Shown: positions 13,432 to 25,455 of the stretch, piece by piece
Layout of the letters: each line of letters begins with the position of its first letter
Position numbering within the stretch: the first letter of the stretch is position 1
Source of the DNA: Caprella mutica
Lineage: Eukaryota; Arthropoda; Malacostraca; Amphipoda; Caprellidae
NCBI GenBank assembly: GCA_947561585.1
Contig: CANNZV010002530.1
Span: 170,882-234,881, forward strand
Direction of reading: 5' to 3'
DNA: 64,000 nucleotides
The notes under the pieces: generated by a model
The model's input: only the letters and a program-made list of their open reading frames with translations
Told to the model about the DNA's origin: nothing
The model's database searches: none
Made by a program: the position numbers and the translations under genes

Positions 13432-14415
13432 TTACAGGGTATCAAATTGCCGGGAATCAAATTACAGGGTATCAAATTGCCGGGAATCAAATTACAGGGT
13501 ATCAAATTACCGGGAATCAAATTACAGGGTATCAAATTACCGGGAATCAAATTACAGGGTATCAAATTGCCGGGAATCAAATTACAGGGTATCAAATTGC
13601 CGGGAATCAAATTACAGGGTATCAAATTGCCGGGAATCAAATTACAGGGTATCAAATTACCGGGAATCAAATTACAGGGTATCAAATTGCCGGGAATCAA
13701 ATTACAGGGTATCAAATTGCCGGGAATCAAATTACAGGGTATCAAATTACCGGGAATCAAATTACAGGGTATCAAATTGCCGGGAATCAAATTACAGGGT
13801 ATCAAATTACCGGGAATCAAATTACAGGGTATCAAATTGCCGGGAATCAAATTACAGGGTATCAAATTACCGGGAATTAAATTACTGGATATCAAATTAC
13901 CAGGAATTAAATTACTGGATATCAAATTACCGGGAATTAAATTACTGGATATCAAATTACCGGGAATTAAATTACTGGATATCAAATTACCAGGAATTAA
14001 ATTACTGGATATCAAATAACCAGGAATTAAATTACTGGAAATCAAATTACCGGGAATTAAATTACTGGATATCAAATTACCGGGAATTAAATTTCTGGAT
14101 ATCAAATTACCATGAATTAAATTACTGGATATCAAATTACCGGGAATTAATTTACTGGAAATCAAATTACCGGGAATTAAATTACTGGATATCAAATTAC
14201 CGGGAATTAAATTTCTGGATATCAAATTACCGGGAATTAAATTACCGGATATCAAATTACCGGGTATCAAATTACCGGAATCAAATAACCGGGAATCAAA
14301 TTACCGGGAATTAAATTACTGGATATAAAATTATCTGGTATCAAATTTCCAGGTATCAAATTACCGTGTAACAAATGATCGGGAATCAAATGACCGGCAA
14401 TAAAGTGGCGGGGAA
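13432..14415. repeat. Minisatellite, 15/30-bp unit, about 1 kb
   Basis: The basic 15-mer is close to GGTATCAAATTACCG / GGAATCAAATTACAG, paired into 30-bp dimers. The left half (to about 13870) carries GGGAATCAAATTACA dimers. The right half carries GGGAATTAAATTACT dimers, and beyond 14270 the register loosens. The two homogeneous blocks point to separate expansions. The open frames of 292 and 190 codons on opposite strands come only from the unit length being a multiple of three. Confidence 0.97.
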
Positions 14416-14699
14416 TAATGACCGGCCACCAGATTATTATGCATGATAATATTGGAATAAATTGAAATAATCTTTGTCAGGTATTTCAAAATACAGGTGT
14501 ATATGTTGTTCATTCTTGTATCGTCGTGTTGAAATGGCTGATTAATGTTATTTGTATGTATTAATTGATCATTATTGTATTAGTTTCAACTTTTATAAGT
14601 GAAGCTGAGGTAAATATTTCTTGCTCTAGTGTCTCTTTATTTTAAATTACATTGTAAATGCTCAAAAATAACAATCAATTCTGAAAGATATATTACGCA

Positions 14700-14860
14700 C
14701 AATCCACATAATCAATGATTATACAATGATTGTATAATCATTGTATAATCACAATACAATTATTATAAAATGATTATACAATGACTGTATAATAATTACA
14801 CAGTGATTACACATTTATTGTATACTGATTACTCATGCAATTACTATACAATAATTATCA
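14700..14860. repeat. Degenerate short tandem repeat (TGATTATACAA-type)
   Basis: About ten irregular copies of a motif near ACAATGATTATAC, also readable as its complement. No other feature seen in 14416-15660. Confidence 0.6.
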
Positions 14861-15668
14861 TATTTATACTGACCTTACCTCAATATACTTTCAGTGGAGG
14901 GAGCATATTCCTAATAAACTATACTTTATATTCTTCTCTAGTTGCTATATATTTATAGTGCAAGACATATCAGTGTCTGAATTCTTATAGTATTCAATAA
15001 AACATTTCTAGGCAAAGTTTCTAAAAGATTTTTCTTGCTGAAGTCTTCGAAAATATATCAAGGGAAGAAACTTGTCAGCATATATTGAACATTCCAGGTT
15101 ATTGCTGTGAAATTCACCAATTGTTAAGCTTGTAGAATGTAGATATTTTAAAGTTGGTTTGGCATTTAAGAGAGACTTAAAAATAATGGAAAATTTTCAT
15201 CCTTCAGTGATTCTTTTATTTCTGATTCATCAGGCAGTCCAATTTTCGAATCTATAACCTCTAGAATGGAGGCTGAATAGTAGTATTAACTCTTAAGTAA
15301 TTTAAAGCGTAATTAAAAAAATCTATTTGAATCAGTAGATCTTAAGTCTTATACTTTTTCCTTTTTCATAATATTTTATAAATTTCCTTTGTTTGTCAAT
15401 CATTTGGGATATTGTGACCCATTAGTGCAGCATGGCTAATGTTTATATATTTTAATTTTGTGTTAGAAGATTATGTATGTTATTATATATATGTTGCCCA
15501 AATAGCAAACTCGTTGGCAATGGCTAACAACGGGCTTAAAAGATTAAATATCCTTTTATTCTTATTTTAGTCTTGTTCTTTTAAGTCATAGTAAATATTA
15601 TGTGAATATATTTTTACTTGGTGTATGCTTTCAACATGTGATCGTAAATAAACTTATTATTATTATCT

Positions 15669-16590
15669 TATCATTATCACAGTGACTCTTTTCTCTGATA
15701 GTACATCATCACAGTGACTCTTTTTCTCTGATAGTATATCATCACAGTGACTCTTTTCTCTGATAGTACATCATCACAGTGACTCTTTTCTCTGATAGTA
15801 CATCATCACAATTCACAGTGACTCTTTTCTCTGATAGTACATCATCACAGTGACTCTTTTCTCTGATAGTACATCATCACAGTGACTCTTTTCTCTGATA
15901 GTACATCATCACAGTGACTCTTTTCTCTGATAGTATATCATCACAGTGACTCTTTTCTCTGATAGTACATCATCACAGTGACTCTTTTTTCTGATAGTAC
16001 ATCATCACTGTGACTCTTTTCTCTGATAGTACATCATCACAGTGACTCTTTTCTCTGATAGTACATCATCACAGTGACTCTTTTCTCTGATAGTACATCA
16101 TCACAGTGACTCTTTTCTCTGATAGTATATCATCACAGTGACTCTTTTCTCTGATAGTACATCACAGTGACTCTTTTTTCTGATAGTACATCATCACTGT
16201 GACTCTTTTCTCTGATAGTTCATCATCACAGTGACTCTTTTCTCTGTTAGTACATCATCACAGTGACTCTTTTCTCTGATAGTACAACATCACAGTGACT
16301 CTTTTCTCTGATAGTACATCATCACAGTGACTCTTTTCTCTGATAGTACATCATCACAGTGACTCTTTTCTCTGATAGTACATCATCACAGTGACTCTTT
16401 TCTCTGATAGTACATCATCACAGTGACTCTTTTCTCTGATAGTATATCATCACAGTGACTCTTTTCTCTGATAGTACATCATCACAGTGACTCTTTTCTC
16501 TGATAGTACATCATCACAGTGACTCTTTTCTCTGATAGTACATCATCACAGTGACTCTTTTCTCTGATAGTACATCATCACAGTGACTTC
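15669..16590. repeat. Minisatellite, 32-bp unit, about 28 copies
   Basis: The unit is CATCACAGTGACTCTTTTCT followed by CTGATAGTACAT. Copies differ at few positions (TAC versus TAT, one T-rich variant, one GTTAGT variant). There is no spacer between copies, so it is a tandem array and not a CRISPR. Inverted copies of the same unit lie at 18272-18372. Confidence 0.97.
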
Positions 16591-16712
16591 GTGAATGTCA
16601 AACGCAATAAGTTTAAACTTTGAAGTTACGTGATGATTATTTGAGAAGAAATTCTACCGCAGCAAGACCTGTTCATTCCCAGAGAAGTTGCAGAAAAACG
16701 ATATTCTTCTTA

Positions 16713-16968
16713 CGGGGCCGTACACACGTAGGTTTTTTTAAAGTCTTTCCACCAGACTTTTTGCTAAGCTCCTCCTACTTTTTCCACGAGAATATTAGAA
16801 AAAACGATATAATAATTATTATAATTAGGATACCTGCAGGTATCATGAACACCAACTAAAATAAATAATAATAATATCGTTTTTTCTTATATTCTGGTGG
16901 AAAAGGTAGAGGACCTTAGTAAAAAGTCTGGTGGAAACATTTAAAAAAACCTACGTGTGTACGGCCCT
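16713..16968. mobile_element. Foldback MITE with GGGGCCGTACACACG ends
   Basis: The left end GGGGCCGTACACACGTAGG is matched by CCTACGTGTGTACGGCCCT at the right, and the inverted repeats continue for more than 100 bp. The centre has GATACCTGCAGGTATC, shared with the TA-flanked MITE family. Edges are accurate to a few bases; the target duplication is unclear (TA or TTA). Confidence 0.75.
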
Positions 16969-17033
16969 ATACTCTGAAATTTGCTTTAACTTCAACTATA
17001 TAGACACTTATTTGATCAATGATTGTCTGATTA

Positions 17034-17187
17034 AAGTAAGTTACGAATTATCGGTCAGTTCCAAATCTTTGGTCACATAAGATAATAACGATATAAATAA
17101 ATAATTTTAATTTTAATAATCATAAATCGTTTTTTTTTTCATATATGACCGAAGATATTGATTTGACCGATAATTTGTAACTTACCC
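17034..17187. mobile_element. TA-flanked foldback MITE, copy 2
   Basis: The ends GTAAGTTACGAATTATCGG and TAATTTGTAACTTACCC match the family at 961-1169 and 32854-33050. It is shorter in the middle and slightly diverged. Confidence 0.7.
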
Positions 17188-18271
17188 TATATACGTATTC
17201 GTATTTCACAAGTGATGTACATTACAGTATTGTTATTCTTCTTCACATCCGTGTAGTTCTTGGCTTGAAATTATACGCTTCTGAAAATAGATATTGAATG
17301 ATCACTGATACAATATGGAAATTTTTGCTTAAATTTGTTTGGTTTTATTATTAATAACCAATCGAATTGGCGTATTTTCTTTTTGGAATATAATATTGAA
17401 CCTAAGTAACTTTTATGATGTTAAATTGATTTTAATTACATATTTGAATGAGCTGATTCACTTTACTATTAGATAACTGTACAAAAAAATACAGTTGACA
17501 ATTTAGGAAGTTACACATCTTGATATATTTTTATATGATATGTTTAGAATTATCTAACCGTTTCGCATTTCCATTCTCAGATTAAAAACAATAGAGTTAA
17601 ACATTTACATTGTAATAATATATTTCTCTTATACAAAAGAAAATGTAAAACTGTTATATAACTCGGAGTGTACCCTACAATCTTTTGAAGCCAGTTCTAG
17701 ATTTTGATATATTTTATCCCTAGACTTTTCACTGGAAACAGCCTCCACATTTTCCTTTCCGTGAAATTCGCACAACATTTAATTTTCATTGAAGCAACGT
17801 AATGCAAATTACTTTTACAGAAATGCTTGTCGGAACATTATGTATTAAACACTTTATTGGAATATCATTGGATACTAATATGAACAGCCTATATTTTTAT
17901 ATTAATTCGCATACTATGTTTGATGAAGGAAAAACAGTGATAAATATTTGTGCAATGTTATGCAATTAAAAAAAACAATTATTAGAAGTGTTATATCAAA
18001 GAATTACTAAGTTAAACTATTTTTAATTTAAATAATTAAATATTATGTGTTAATTATTTATACCAACAGGTAGCTTACATGTTACACTTTTTAAACTTGA
18101 TAATAAAGTAAATAATCTATTCAAATTGAATCTTAATTTTATCGTATTTGATTAAAAAGACGTTAATGAAAATATTTCACCAAAATGTTAATTATTGATG
18201 TAGTTCTCCAGAATAAAATACTGAGAATTATTAGAGAACTGCAGCCTATAAAGACCTCTGAATAGTACATT

Positions 18272-18372
18272 TCTCTCTGTGTACTATCAGAGAGAAGAGT
18301 CACTGTGATGATGTACTATCAGAGAAAAGAGTCACTGTGATGATGTACTAACAGAGAAAAGAGTCACCTCTT
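18272..18372. repeat. Inverted outlier copies of the 32-bp satellite
   Basis: About three units read TGTACTATCAGAGA(A/G)AAGAG + TCACTGTGATGA, the reverse complement of the 15669-16590 unit, 1.7 kb away. The sequence between is unique AT-rich DNA plus the 17034 MITE. Confidence 0.9.
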
Positions 18373-18809
18373 CATGGAAATTTCTAAAAGCAGTTTTCTA
18401 ATTTTCCATTATTTTAAAATTTAAAAATTTGATGTCGTGTACCCAAACCAATCATAAAATATTTACAAGCATAAATAGGTACTAGTTAATTTTATTTTTG
18501 GAAATGTGAAATTAGTAAACTGTCGAAAATTCATTACGAATACATTTTTCTTTGACTTTACAATTGTACATCCACCTAATAACACTTCATATTATTCTTT
18601 GAAATAAAATTGTATATGTTCAAGAGAAAATTAAGTTTCAAAAATTTTTCTTTGCAGAAATCGTTTCAATAGAAACTTCATTACTGCTCATCTAACGAAG
18701 TTGACATCAAGTTCTGATGTATTTGGTCCTTCCGCTGATTTTTATTTCAAAAGCACGTTTTGTGAGGAAATTACGAAGATGAGAAGTGGAAGGCAGTATA
18801 TATAAGGGA

Positions 18810-19085
18810 AAAACAAAATACTCGGTGAAGAACAGAGTACGGAGTGAAGGACAAAGTTCTGGGTGAAGAACAGATGTAGGGTGAAGAACAGAGTACAGAG
18901 TGAAGAACAGAGTTTGGAATGAAGAACAGAGTACAGAGTGTCAATAACAGTATACTGATAAAGTGAAGAAGAAGAACAGTATAAAGAGTTAGGTACAAAA
19001 TACGGAGTGAAGGGACGCCATTTACGTAGAGAAGCCAAAAAATGCAGCTTGAAGAAAAGATCGGTGAGTGAAGAACAACACACAA
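18810..19085. repeat. Degenerate array of GTGAAGAACAGAGTACAGA-type units
   Basis: About ten imperfect copies of a 19-22 bp unit. It is more decayed than the other arrays in the window. The two Ser/Leu/Phe-rich minus-strand frames here are by-products. Confidence 0.75.
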
Positions 19086-19126
19086 TGTGATTATTCAGAT
19101 ATAATTATGTGTTTCGAAAGCTTTAA

Positions 19127-19726
19127 AGGTCCTCTCCAGGCTCCGGGAAAAAAATGAGTTTATAACATAATATTATAGAACTAAGGTCTACGATCATTAT
19201 TCTGCAAACCGCATACAATTCGGTTCAATATATATTTTATAATTTGTTTTTAAAGGTTTTTAATACTCTGTGAGCAATAATTGAGCGAATCACTAATCTG
19301 ATACTCAAGAAGAAGATTGTACACTCTTTGTTTTGATTACAAATTTGATTTTTATAAACAAACCATGTGTGTTCGGCCTTTATTTAAGTTATTTTAGATA
19401 TTAATTGTTTTCTAAAGTATATAAACGGTTCTATTATAAGTTCATTCAATTTTATACCTTTAAGTGAATATTAAATGAATTTATTGAACCTAATACCTAG
19501 TTGACAATCAAAACAAATGGTGTACATTCTTTTTCTTCAGGCTGAAAATTTCTTAAATTAGTAAGTCGGAAGTAAAATAGGTTTTGTAGAGTTTTGATTT
19601 TAAAAATCTTTAAAAGCATATAAAATTAAAAATACGCTACCAAATTCGATGCGGTTTGCAGAAAAATGATAAGGAACATTAGCCTCGTTAAATAAAGCAA
19701 TATAAATATTTGCTTGGAGGGGACCT
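19127..19726. mobile_element. TTAA-flanked non-autonomous element (600 bp)
   Basis: The ends AGGTCCTCTCCAGGC and the complement GCTTGGAGGGGACCT are flanked by TTAA at 19123-19126 and 19727-19730. Inner inverted segments include TCTGCAAACCGCAT / ATGCGGTTTGCAGA. A TTAA target is characteristic of piggyBac-like elements. No transposase inside. Confidence 0.7.
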
Positions 19727-19729
19727 TTA

Positions 19730-20770
19730 AGGCTAATCCACACCATCGCTCCGGTCACGCTCCAGTCACGGTCCGGTCCAATATTCTTTAATGCATTTCA
19801 CGTAGAGCATCCACACTGGCAGTGCCGGTCAGGTCAAGCTCCAGTCACGCTCCGGTCACGATCCAACCCAAAGATATTTTGACTGGAGCGTGATCGGACC
19901 GTGAGCGGAGCGGCACTGCCAGTGTGTATTAGCAACGCTCCAGTCGTGGTCCAATTTTATTATTTGCGTGCTTTTTCTTGAATTTTACTTCACATATATA
20001 TGTCACGCGCATTTGACTGATCTGAAATATCGACCGATTTCGCCGCGCAATCTATTGATCAATCGTTATTGCAGCCATCGACCGATGGTGCAACCATCTA
20101 TCGATTGTTGCGCGTTCGAATGATAGAGAGTTTTTTAGTTTATGCATTTAATTGTCTTGATTTTAATGGAAAGATATTGTCTTTATAAACAAAAAAATTG
20201 TTATATTTCATAGAGTAACCATCAATCGATTGATAATTTCCTTATGAAATGTAACAATTAGATATAGAAATTATAGAAATCCATATCAATCTAACGCGCA
20301 ACAATCGGTTGATGGTATCCCTATTAAATATACCATTTAGATGCTTAAACTTAATACATTCTTTATCATTCGAACGTGCAGCAATCAATCGATGGTTGCG
20401 CTATCGGTTGAGGGCTGCGCTAACAATAGATCAACAAATTATGAAGCGAAATCAGTCGATATTGCTGCGAAAATAATAAAAAAAATTAGTTTTGTCATCT
20501 ATATTAGATGAGAATACAACGAGTAGATATCCTTCACACTTCCTGTCTTTTAGCATAGGATGAACTCAAAATATCTACTTTTTTGTTTTATCTCATCTTG
20601 TTCACCATCAATTGAGTGCAATGATAATCACTGCAAAATCAGATGATACGGAAGGGACGGGAGCGAGAGCGGACCGTGACCGGACCGAACATGTGTATGC
20701 ACAAGGATGAGACCGGACCGTGACTGGAGCGAGAGCGGAGCGTGACCGGAGCGATGGTGTGGATCAGCCC
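19730..20770. mobile_element. Harbinger-like foldback element (about 1.04 kb)
   Basis: The ends AGGCTAATCCACACCATCG and the complement CGATGGTGTGGATCAGCCC are flanked by TTA. Subterminal blocks repeat CGCTCCGGTCACGCTCC-like motifs in both orientations. The interior (about 20030-20460) is itself palindromic, with repeated ATCGATTGNTGCGC motifs. A TTA target with GGGC-type ends suggests PIF/Harbinger; no transposase is present. It sits directly against the TTAA of the preceding element. Confidence 0.75.
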
Positions 20771-20774
20771 TTAA

Positions 20775-21604
20775 GGAGACAGTCCCAGATTTGTAAAAAC
20801 TTGTTTATTATTGAAGCTACGGTTGTGAAACTTTGTACACATATATAGAATTGAATTTAGTTGTTTTTGTTAATGATTTTTTGAACCAATTTGAAAAAAA
20901 AACGTATTACTCCCAAAGTTTTGAAGTTAGGGTACAGCAGTTTTATTTGCTTCCGATGCTTCTATGAATGCTCTGCAACATGTAGCAAAAAAAAATTGAT
21001 TTTAGAATATATTTATTTAAAAATTTCGAAATTTCGAAAATATCACATTTCAAAAAAAAAAATTCTATCAATATATTTTTTTAAATTGAAGTTCAAAATC
21101 AAACAAATATTTGCTACATATTGTAGAGATAGGATCATCGATAGAATCATCGAATGCAAAAAACTGCAATGCCGTAACTTCCAAATTTTTTGAAAAATAT
21201 CAAAAATGAATACGAAATTTTCAACATTTGCAATTATTTAGGAGGGCAATAATAAAAGAAAAAAAAAAAGTTTTTGTGTTCGCCACTAAATCCCCCAAGG
21301 ACAGGTAAGCCCGGTATTGTCCACTCGAAGGTGGGGGTGTCATCAGGCACCACCTGACTCACTGTGGTAATGTTCAACCTAAAAACAAGAACAAGAACAA
21401 ACAACCAAAATCCGCTAGTTTATAAATTCTTACTCCCTAACCCCTCTCTTCAAACCCCCCCCCCCCCCCCCTCCACTGTCTTGTGAGTTAGTTAGCGATG
21501 TGATATTTTACCTACCTGAGTGTTAGAACACTAGGAACACTTTATTGAAAAAAAAAAAATATTTGGATCATAAAACAGAAAATGGCTGTAACTGTCCCCT
21601 CAAG
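20775..21604. mobile_element. Probable third abutting element with GG(A/G)GACAGT ends
   Basis: The left end GGAGACAGTCCCAG and the right end, whose complement starts GGGGACAGTTACAG, form short diverged inverted repeats. TTAA lies on the left and TCAA on the right. The interior includes a long A-rich stretch and a poly-C tract at about 21457-21472. Support is moderate because the repeats are short. Confidence 0.5.
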
Positions 21605-21959
21605 GTGATTCAGTGCAATGCACTCGATTTCGATTTGATGCACTTAATGTAAATTAAACTGAAATTAATCTCACTGGAACTCTTTCAAGCTGATGATTGC
21701 GAAAAAATAGTCAATCATTTCCTGTTATATTTTCAAACTTCAATAAGAAAATTGTAATCGTGTAATTAACATACAATTAATTTGTCTATCATTGTAAAAT
21801 TTTGTAAAATTGAACAATGTTATTGTTAAATTTGGATATTTTCTGTTTGCTGGGCGCATTTGAAAATAATACAAAATATAATTATATCATTTGTGCGCGT
21901 TGTTTTTGATGACCTCTGATTTATGAGAACATCTTTTCTTGATGACGAAGACTGTAATC

Positions 21960-22295
21960 TAAAGTGTATTTGGAGAAACCTGGATTCGGATGAAAATACC
22001 AACATAATACCAGAGAAGAAAATTTGCAAGAATAACCACGATCCATGAAGATTTATTATATGGAACGAAAGTAAAGATGCAATAAGAAAATCTGTAGAAC
22101 AAATCATTCGATGGGTACGGATATATGGCTTGAAGGCTCACAGTTGCCTATAAATGTGATTATTGAACTACTATATGCATGGACAAAAGAGTGCACAAGT
22201 GTAAATTTCTGTGAACAAGAATTTAACTTCAGTCAATGTACTATTGTTGACTTCAAAAAATATATGAGTAAGAATCAAATTATTATAGGATAGGT
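21960..22295 (+). pseudogene. Merlin / ISXO2-like transposase fragment
   Basis: The plus strand reads GTDIWLEGSQLPINVIIELL followed by YAWTKECTSVNFCEQEF and a TIVDF block. This corresponds to the GTWFEGS-L...I...W...TVVDW segment that precedes the catalytic domain of insect Merlin (ISXO2/IS1595-like) transposases. A Cys/His-rich region expected upstream is only partly visible and frameshifted. The frame closes at 22295 before any DDE domain, and the assembly gap begins 380 bp later, so the rest may be missing from the assembly. Confidence 0.5.
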
Positions 22296-22675
22296 GGTAT
22301 AAATAAAACTGTTGAAATTGATGAGACTCTCTATTGTAATGTTAGAATGTTAGAGTAGTATTGGGTTTTGGGAGGAATATGCAGGGAAACTATAGAAGTT
22401 TTCTTTTTTTGCCGTTGAACGGCCAGATAGGAAGACTCTTGAAAGTTCTATCAAGGCAAATATTCTTCCCTGAACGATAATCATGAGCGATATGTGGAAA
22501 GCATATCAATATATTTGTTTAATTCCTGGTTATCATTTTAACCATTTGGTAGTAGCTAAACCATTTAGAATTTTTTTTGACCCAATAAAAAGTGCCAATA
22601 CAAATAGAAAACAAATGGAACATTCTGAAACAGCGAAACAATATGGAATGTGGCAGTAATCGAAGAACTGTAGAT

Positions 22676-23662
22676 NNNNNNNNNNNNNNNNNNNNNNNNN
22701 NNNNNNNNNNNNNNNNNNNNNNNNNNNNNNNNNNNNNNNNNNNNNNNNNNNNNNNNNNNNNNNNNNNNNNNNNNNNNNNNNNNNNNNNNNNNNNNNNNNN
22801 NNNNNNNNNNNNNNNNNNNNNNNNNNNNNNNNNNNNNNNNNNNNNNNNNNNNNNNNNNNNNNNNNNNNNNNNNNNNNNNNNNNNNNNNNNNNNNNNNNNN
22901 NNNNNNNNNNNNNNNNNNNNNNNNNNNNNNNNNNNNNNNNNNNNNNNNNNNNNNNNNNNNNNNNNNNNNNNNNNNNNNNNNNNNNNNNNNNNNNNNNNNN
23001 NNNNNNNNNNNNNNNNNNNNNNNNNNNNNNNNNNNNNNNNNNNNNNNNNNNNNNNNNNNNNNNNNNNNNNNNNNNNNNNNNNNNNNNNNNNNNNNNNNNN
23101 NNNNNNNNNNNNNNNNNNNNNNNNNNNNNNNNNNNNNNNNNNNNNNNNNNNNNNNNNNNNNNNNNNNNNNNNNNNNNNNNNNNNNNNNNNNNNNNNNNNN
23201 NNNNNNNNNNNNNNNNNNNNNNNNNNNNNNNNNNNNNNNNNNNNNNNNNNNNNNNNNNNNNNNNNNNNNNNNNNNNNNNNNNNNNNNNNNNNNNNNNNNN
23301 NNNNNNNNNNNNNNNNNNNNNNNNNNNNNNNNNNNNNNNNNNNNNNNNNNNNNNNNNNNNNNNNNNNNNNNNNNNNNNNNNNNNNNNNNNNNNNNNNNNN
23401 NNNNNNNNNNNNNNNNNNNNNNNNNNNNNNNNNNNNNNNNNNNNNNNNNNNNNNNNNNNNNNNNNNNNNNNNNNNNNNNNNNNNNNNNNNNNNNNNNNNN
23501 NNNNNNNNNNNNNNNNNNNNNNNNNNNNNNNNNNNNNNNNNNNNNNNNNNNNNNNNNNNNNNNNNNNNNNNNNNNNNNNNNNNNNNNNNNNNNNNNNNNN
23601 NNNNNNNNNNNNNNNNNNNNNNNNNNNNNNNNNNNNNNNNNNNNNNNNNNNNNNNNNNNNNN
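22676..23662. other. Assembly gap (N run)
   Basis: Undetermined bases. The two long frames crossing it on both strands are artefacts. Confidence 0.99.
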
Positions 23663-24077
23663 CTTTTCCCTTCAATTATAAGTAATATTATAATATGGGC
23701 AATAGAACGTTAACAAAAAGTCTATCACTGGACATTGGGACACCTACAGCATTTCGACATAGAAAAACTCATGGAACTCTGGTAATTATAATGATAAAAA
23801 TATCATTTCTGTGAGAGAATTATTAAACATTCTACCAATTTATAATTATGAAGTTATTATTAGAGTATAAGGTATGTGGTAAATTAGTACTGTTACTACA
23901 TTTTCGAAAATAGCAAACCAGTGATGGTTCTTACGGTTTCTGAGAGCTCTGTACAAGATTCAAGCAAAGTTTCTCTGTGGACCTCAGGACATTCTTCATC
24001 TCTCATGTCGATTTCCAGACGCTTCAGATTCCTAGAATTTTCAACTAGATTTATATGGAAATTATCTTCTTCACTTA

Positions 24078-24163
24078 GGCCCCCTTCACACTTGCGTTTC
24101 TCAACGCCGCGTTAGAAAAATTGCTGCAACGCGGCGTTAAGAAACGCAAGTGTGAAGCGGGCC
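24078..24163. mobile_element. 86-bp micro-MITE hairpin with TTA duplication
   Basis: GGCCCCCTTCACACTTGCG at the left and CGCAAGTGTGAAGCGGGCC at the right form arms of about 38 bp including ACGCCGCGTT / AACGCGGCGT. TTA flanks both ends. PIF/Harbinger-type duplication, minimal length. Confidence 0.85.
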
Positions 24164-24371
24164 TTACCAGATTATCTGAATATTGGCCAATGATGTCTGA
24201 AACCTACAGATAAAATGGTGAAAATAAGATTAAACCAAATAATTTACATTGTTTTAGTTTTGCAAATTAAATGATGTAAAATTTACCTTTACGGTTATTC
24301 TCTCCCTCCAGTTAAAAGAGTTTACCAAAGTATTTAAATTTCGTGAAACCTGTGACAATTTTAGCGTCTAT

Positions 24372-25455
24372 AGAGTGTCCCAAAAAAACCAATACCCAAA
24401 TTTCAAAGACTGTAATTCAAAAACTATTACACTTACAAAAATTGGAAGATCACATTTTGTTTTTCAACATTTTTTCCATCTCTGTACAAAATTTCAGCTG
24501 AATTTATCGAATAGTTTTCTATAAGCAGTATTTTTAGTGACCGACACTGAAAACCTGGTTGCTCACTTTTGTTAAACTTTTAATTGTATGATTTTTAAAC
24601 CATGTTTTTGATAATTTTTCACCGTTTTTAAAATGGTTTATTAAAAAAACATTTATAAAAATCATAAAAACCATTTGTTAAAGTACCATTTAAATATAAA
24701 AACAATCGAATTGTTCCTCCTATTAAATTTTTCCTTCAGTGTGTCCTTGGTCTTCTTTAAGCATAATTTTTAGTGACAACTACTAAAAACTTGTTTGTGC
24801 ACTCACAGTAAAACTTTGCGCCCTTTCAGTAAAATATTTCTGCAAGAAAAAGTGAATTAGAATTTACTAAGTCTATATTTAACAGAATTGTAACTTTCGA
24901 TTCTAAGTGGCATCTTTACCAGATGCACGAGCGAAACAAACTACTCGATTCCGATCTTCCTCAGCAAATAAATTTTGCTCAATGGTTTTTGCAAAGAAAT
25001 GTTCAATTTTTGGATAATATTGTGGTTCACGTTGAGGCAAGACCCTTTTCATTTGAATGTCAATTTAAATAATCACAACATTCCTACATATGCACCAAAG
25101 AATCAAACTCCTAATCTCAACTTTGACGTCGGAATTTCGATAGAGAATTGGTCTTTCTGTGTGGATGGAATTTGGTGGCAATGCACGTGTCATCGGTCCT
25201 TATTTTCACAAAAAATATTTTAGATGGAGTTGGATACCTTGTTCTAATAAATTTACTGGATCATTGCAAGACTTAGAAACACATGAAAACTGAATCAATA
25301 GAACCTGGTGGATTCAGGACGGTGCTCCTGTGAGCAGAACATTTTTTTAAGTGTTTTTAAGTGTCGGTCACTAAAAATACTGCTTATAGAGAACTATTAG
25401 ATAAGTTCAGCTGAAATTTTGTACAGAAATGGAAAAAATGTTAAGCCACATTTCT
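24372..25455 (+). pseudogene. Decayed mariner-like element with transposase remnant
   Basis: The left end begins AGTGTCCCAAAAAAACC. Inner inverted repeats 24464-24545 and 25371-25442 (CAGCTGAAATTTTGTACAGA) are clear, but the outer right end is lost. Between them, shifting plus-strand frames read FHLNVNLNNHN...YAPKN, then NARVIGPYF...ILDGVGYL and WWIQDGAP. These correspond to the F-HLNG-VN-QN-W, RVIGP-F and WMQDGAPAH blocks of arthropod mariner-like transposases. Many stops and frameshifts. Confidence 0.65.

Noticed and set aside
13392..14270. 292-codon NLIPG-repeat protein and its antisense partner
   Set aside because: Both strands are open only because the unit is 15/30 bp. There is no ATG context, splice site or non-repetitive domain.
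15669..16590. 32-bp direct repeats looking like a CRISPR array
   Set aside because: There are no spacers between the units, no cas genes, and the surroundings are eukaryotic. It is a plain tandem minisatellite.
21457..21472. Poly-C tract as a functional signal
   Set aside because: A single homopolymer run, likely slippage or assembly noise.
22533..23713. 373- and 380-codon frames on both strands
   Set aside because: They cross the second assembly gap; real sequence at the ends shows nothing recognisable.
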